A stretch of 64,000 nt of DNA from Glebionis coronaria (lineage: Eukaryota; Streptophyta; Magnoliopsida; Asterales; Asteraceae): the NCBI GenBank assembly GCA_025667525.1, contig CM046876.1:482256557-482320556 (forward strand), given 5' to 3'. Positions 58,895 to 64,000 of the stretch are shown here, piece by piece; the first letter of the stretch is position 1, and each line of letters opens with the position of its first letter. The notes beneath the pieces are model-generated. The model saw only the letters and a list, made by a program, of their open reading frames with translations. It had not been told where the DNA came from and made no database searches. The translations under genes and the position numbers were made by a program.

Positions 58895-59865
58895 ACCGCA
58901 GGTATCAAAAGCTCTTAAAGAAAAAAATTTACTCGCTCGTCCCATTTAATCGATCTCATTACTATTTAAATTGTCCCAAAGTCTTGTCCACTTTCAAATT
59001 AAGACGTTTATTTATTACTGTATTAAATTCTCATTTTATTTATTTTTGTAAGGACAATAATTACTACGTTTATTGAATATAGGATAAATTTGTCATTTTA
59101 ATAAATAAACGTTTAAATGTCTATCTTAATTTTGTTTTGTTTAAATGACAACTACAATGAACCGAATGGAATAGAAAATAAATAGCACCTCCTTACCTCA
59201 AACAAGGCAAAAAATACCCGAGGAAACAAAAATACCATCAACGATGAAGGCCTTTAAACAAGAAATAAACAAATCAATAAGACTAATTTCTGTTTACCGG
59301 TATACAGCTGTCATTTTAGGGAAAAAGTTCAATGTAGACAAAAAAACAAGACTCAATAAAATTATCCCCACCCTTCATCTATTTATGATCCAAAGGTTGG
59401 ACTAATAGTTTTGTTACAATAGAAAAAGAAAAAAGAATTAATAACACACAAGAAAACACACATCTTGAATCTGTTAACCACGACCCACCCACCAACCACC
59501 TTCACCACCACTCACTAACCACCGCCACCACCACCCATCAACCACCGGCACCAACCACCACACACACACATACACATGCTCGATCTACAAGATTTAATAT
59601 ATTCCGATCAAATCCACTTTTTTCCGATCAGATCCATACTATTCTGATCATATTTACTCCCCAAAACCCTAATTTTTAGCCCTAAATTTCATTATTGATG
59701 TACGAGATGATATAGATGTCGACGATGGTAAGTTGTTTTAATTATGCTTATTTTTATGGATTTTTCATTTGATTATGCTTATATATCAGTTGATAAGCTT
59801 CTTATAAATAGTTTGCTTATTTTATCAATGTATGCTTATTTGTATGCTTGTTTATTTTCTAGTTG
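58895..59865. other. Spacer with low-complexity CCACCA run
   Basis: No gene. 59478-59570 is a CAC/CCA-rich low-complexity stretch; the rest is AT-rich. Confidence 0.5.
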
Positions 59866-60961
59866 AGAATCATATGTGATTCTTGTCAGAGAATCATATA
59901 TGATTTTTTAATGAGCTTAGATATGTTTTTTATTTGGTTGATAAGAAGCTTTTGGTGGTCGTGGAGCAAAATCTAAACGATTCAAAGAAAAGCAATTAAA
60001 TGCTTAATGACCCGAAAATGTTGTTTTGTATTTGCATCTTTCTACTTTGGTAACAGAATTTAATTGTTAGAGTGTTTGGGTATGTCCATCACTTTAGTAT
60101 GTTTTTTGATTGGGTATGTTCAATGCCTCTATTTTTGTTAAGAATCATATGATTTTATGAATAAATTTTTGTAAGTATCATTTTTGTTAAGATTCATTTT
60201 TTTAAGAACCATATAAGCTATTTGTCGATAAAGTTTTTTTAAAAATTATGTATGCTTATACATGAATAATACTTGATTCTACAAGAATCATATAGGATTC
60301 TACATGAATCATATATGATTATACACATCTCATCTACGACGTAGTTTGAATCATACTTAACACAAATCAATAATAAATACCTCATATGCGATTCAAGAAA
60401 AACTTGTAAATACTTATCACAAATCATATATGATTCACTCTAAATCATATATGATTCATTTAAAATCATAAATAATCATATATGACTTTTCAATATCACA
60501 TACTAAAAATGATGATTTTTAATATTATACCTCACAACTTGCATCGAATTCGCTAGAACATCAAACAAAAATATTTAATTTAGAATTACTGTATTAAGAC
60601 CCACGTAAATATTTTCAATAGTACAACCAAAACATGAGAATATCTAAATCTAAACAAAGTATGATATGAAAAATACAAATCTAACAAAGAATCATATGCA
60701 TGAAGTGTAGTCGCTTGTTCAGTTGCATCAATTCTCGTAACTTGTTTCTCAATTGCTTCTCCTATTTTTCGCAAAGAATGATTAAGCTCTTGAATCTCGA
60801 CTTTTCTCCATAGTCATTCCATCTCACAACCCTCTTCCATATTAAACTCTAAGTAATAGAACCTGTTACATAATCACATGTGATTTTGGTTTAGAGTAAT
60901 GTTTTCTTATTGTATAAAACAACATAATCATATATGATTAGTGTTGAATCATATATGATTC
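59866..60961. repeat. Dispersed palindrome cluster, AATCATATATGATT
   Basis: About ten perfect or near copies of the palindrome, for example 59866-59882, 59891-59906, 60306-60320, 60422-60435, 60442-60456, 60925-60940 and 60946-60961. Spacing is irregular. No gene is supported between them. Confidence 0.8.
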
Positions 60962-60965
60962 ATGC

Positions 60966-61333
60966 TGTTGGGTCAGCATTTGCTGACCCTGAAGCAACTC
61001 TAGGATTTGAATATAAAATCCATTTAAGTGTTTTATGTTCAGCAGAAAGGCGAGTCTTCCGAAGCATGACCAGCGGAACAAAGATTCCTACTGAAGAATG
61101 TTTTGCTGAAGGATGTTCAGCTTTCCTCTTCCAGAGAACTTAGAAGACAAAGGAGTCTTTATTTCAAAGACTAGGCGGTCTAGTTGCTGAAGAACAAGTC
61201 TTGAAGAAGAGCTTTCAGTTTAGTTTGGCTTGACAATACCAAACTGAATGACGTCGATCTCCTCTAAGAATGCTTAAGACACTTCGGTATTCTGAAGGTT
61301 TACGTTAGGCGGGAAAAGATTTACTTTAAGTCT
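60966..61333 (+). repeat. Probable LTR fragment
   Basis: Starts TGTTGGGTCAGCATTTGCTG. It includes the perfect hairpin GGGTCAGCA-TT-TGCTGACCC (60970-60989) and stops being LTR-like at about 61333, where a new TGTGACAACC start appears. No partner LTR in the window. Confidence 0.4.
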
Positions 61334-62720
61334 GTGACAACCTCAGTTTTTAAGGTTCGTCACTTAGTCTTATTTTTAGGGTATGTATGTGTGACTATGT
61401 GTTCTATGTGTTTACGTGTTTATTTTGTGTGAATAAGGTTGGAATGGACATCATTTATGGGTACTATATACTCATAAGAAAATCGATGAACGGTTATTTC
61501 AGGATCATAAGCTCACAATATAGAGACTATGAAATGAAATGGAGTTATTTTTGTGGTTTTACGTATACGTATATGTATTATAGTAAAACTTGTTTTACGA
61601 TTTAGGGTTTAGCATATAGGGGTCTCGGATGAGGTGTTTAGTCACGGGAATAATTTACGGGATGGTTTTAAGTCATTTAGGACTTACTTATTTAGTTTAT
61701 TTCATATTTCAAGAATTTTCATAAAACTGGATATATTATGTCTTTTACGGTATACACGTAAAATCGACTAGTTTTACGGTTTTGAGGTTTTGGAGGTTTT
61801 AGGAGCTGAAATAAATTAAGGTTATAAAACCCAGCATAAATATGCCATTCATGAAGCACGACAAGTGACTACGTATATCTAATACGGTATGACAAGATAC
61901 GACACGAAATTAAAAAAAAACATAAATACATGACAAGTAATTATGTATATTGTAATTACAACACGAGAAGTATTTAAGTTAATGCACGATAAGTGTTTAC
62001 GTATATTAAATAATTCACGACAAGATTTAACACGATAAAACACGAACCTACGTCATGAATATAAATACATGAAAATTAATAAAACATGAAAACGAAATAT
62101 ATGTTGAGGGTGTATGTATGCTGGTTTTTAAAGAACAAGAGGAAAAGGGCCAAGCCCGGTCCATTATACAATAACTACCAAAACCTTTTCCTTACTTTTC
62201 ACTTTTGAAAAGTATACAAAAAATCAACAAACCCTAACATGGGGTTGTAGCCGCCGGCTGTAGAACACCAAAACGAGGGGAGAAAGCAATAGTTTGATTC
62301 TTGTCATTCGAGTATCGTCTGTGTTCTTTTATCATTAATACACACGCATTCGTTAAATTCTTGAATCTTAATCATTCGGTAACCATCTTTCTTTATTTTT
62401 ATTTTTATAAATCATGACTTCTTTTATTTAAATTCTTAGAACATGTTTAAGAATAATTAATCAAGGGTTTGAAATCGGTTTGGTTTGTTGTTCAGTTTAG
62501 TGACAGATTATGTGATAGAAATTATGTCGCAGATTCCCATGGACAGATTCACAACAAACCTGTGTTAGGTTAGCGACAGAACAACGACAGAAAAATCTGT
62601 CGCTAAACATTCTGGTGGTGATGTTTGTTTTGGCTTTGTCACTTCGTGCAACCGAGTCACTAAGACTTGGTGGGTTATTCTTTAGGCTCGGTTAACCAAG
62701 GCAAAAGGGAGGTGTCATGA
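61334..62720 (+). repeat. Probable LTR-retrotransposon fragment
   Basis: Starts TGTGACAACCTCAG, a common start of Ty3/gypsy LTRs. Has a TATAAAA word near 61825 and ends near a purine-rich AAAAGGGAGG (62703-62712). No coding domain or partner repeat seen, so family and borders are uncertain. Confidence 0.35.
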
Positions 62721-63150
62721 ATATTATTTAATCGGCTTATTACTTAATTCAAGCTTATTACAAAAATAGATTTTATTGAACATGAACTTATTAAATCATC
62801 GAGTTATTGAACCGGCTTAATTAATTCGTGAAACATTATGAACCAGTTAAGTAACCTTTGGAATTTATCAAGAATCGGTTAATTAAATCAAGACTTAGGA
62901 TATAATTATTATTAATTATTCATGAAATATACATGGTACATTTAAATGATAAACAATACACTTTTAATAATTATGTATATAATTATTCATGATAATTACT
63001 TGTTACATTTGTTTAATTTAATTAAGGACTTAGCCTAATTATTTAATTACATTCATCCATGGTATAACTAAATTAATTATAACACTTAGTTTAATTATAC
63101 AATAATCAAGTTATGGTAAAATATTATTTGTATAAATCAAGTTATGTTAT
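62721..63150. other. AT-rich spacer
   Basis: Repeated ATTAATTAT-type words; no feature recognised. Confidence 0.5.
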
Positions 63151-63534
63151 TGTAAGACGTAACACACAACTTATAGAACAAGAAATAAAGATGATGAAGA
63201 ACAAGATTAAAACTAAGAATGGAATATTAGATTAGATGAAGAAGAAGAAAGAAAGATACAAAGTAGGTGTTTCTAGTGAGAGAAACTAAGGAGAGTTTCT
63301 CTCTCTAAACAAGAAGGAAGGAAAATACTATGAGAGACACACACACAAATGAGGTTGGATGTGCCTTTTATACTAAGGCTTACAAGGTTAGGACGCCTTC
63401 CTCATTTGTGTGTTCGGGACTGATTCTTGTTACATACATAACAATAACATAGAACTCTCGACACCGTTGAATAGCATTTTTCATGAGCTTCGCAACGGTA
63501 TATTATATGACCATCACTTTAAATACGGCTAACA
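63151..63534 (-). repeat. 3' LTR of a copia-like element leaving the window
   Basis: 384 bp, TGTAAG...TAACA. The layout matches the inner copia LTR: a purine-rich untranslated part, a TATA-type word (TTTTATAC, near 63368) and a GACCATCAC stretch before the end. The PPT-like region follows at 63535. The second LTR would lie beyond 64000. Confidence 0.75.
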
Positions 63535-64000
63535 ATATCCCCCTAAGGGGTGGTCATGTAATATGTGACTTCACTTCTTTGGTGTTGTTGAATTTGAAGC
63601 TCGTTGTCTTGAGAGTTCTTTTATAGTTCCTTTCATGACTGGTGATCTTGGATCTTTGATCTTTACCTTGACATGATCTTGAAACTTTGCCAACTTGTAT
63701 TCTTGTGTCTTTCCCCACATACTCATATTTTGTATTGTCTTGATAGCTTGTTAACAATCTCCCTTGATTATCAAAGTAGCGGAAGTCTTTGTCTTTTGAT
63801 GTTCTTGAGCTTTCTTCATTTACATGAGCATGTGGTCTTGAATTACGACTCTTGAAGTTACACCACCGTTTCAATTCCTCTGGTTTCCCGTTATACAGTA
63901 CGAATACTGTACCTGTGATTAGGTAAGTTCAAAGAACTTCCTTGATAGGGTTTCTGGCTGTGGTAGCCGTTCTCAATACTTGAATATCTCGAAAGATAGT
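63535..64000 (-). mobile_element. Internal end of copia-like element, truncated by window
   Basis: Begins with ATATCCCCCTAAGGGGTGG, the purine tract on the minus strand (63535-63553). The 106-codon minus opening at 63874-63554 is K/S/R-rich with no known domain and is probably element tail, not a gene. Confidence 0.6.

Overview
This is nuclear DNA of a flowering plant, most likely Asteraceae and perhaps the Anthemideae. The large copia element carries a gag/coiled-coil/post-pol ORF arrangement that I associate with copia families abundant in that group. Introns, TATA-bearing LTRs, LINE/SINE/MITE content and AT-rich spacers all fit a plant. The window is almost wholly transposable elements (TEs) nested in or around a small cluster of GH18 chitinase-like genes. 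The only gene that looks intact is one GH18 gene at 37263-38372, minus strand.

Layout. 1-3155 (minus): decayed caulimovirid-like polyprotein (movement protein, coiled coil, coat protein, zinc knuckle), running off the left edge. 4059-4816: a primer-binding-like site and a candidate LTR that breaks a plus-strand GH18 tail (4817-4945). 5218-5745 and 29814-30134 (minus): the two halves of one GH18 pseudogene, split by an RE1-like copia element (5746-29808). One LTR of that element was in turn hit by a 17.8-kb copia element (6008-23831). The inner element has two LTRs that look identical base for base, a 5-bp target duplication, two related minisatellites and a very large extra ORF after pol. 30921-36646 (plus): a third copia element, flanked by ATTAT. 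36852-37045: a tRNA-derived SINE. 37263-38372: the intact GH18 gene.

38.8-48.1 kb (plus): a long decayed L1-type LINE carrying three later insertions: a deleted copia element (39381-40983), a hAT-type MITE (45436-45623) and a PIF/Harbinger-type element with small passenger ORFs (46073-47852). 48.6-50.7 kb: a large inverted duplication with a two-exon gene fragment and a Tourist-like MITE. 51.9-56.4 kb: three Mutator-type elements with 9-bp target duplications, one of them an 870-bp foldback. 57.3-64 kb: a deleted LTR element with its target duplication, a hAT-like MITE, a cluster of AATCATATATGATT palindromes, LTR fragments, and the terminal part of another copia-like element that leaves the window on the right.

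The target-site duplications give a relative history. GH18 duplication came first. The RE1-like element then entered a GH18 copy, and the 17.8-kb element later entered its LTR. The inner element is the youngest large insertion, yet its coding regions are badly broken, so it was probably moved by proteins supplied by other copies. All statements rest on reading the sequence. No database search was run.
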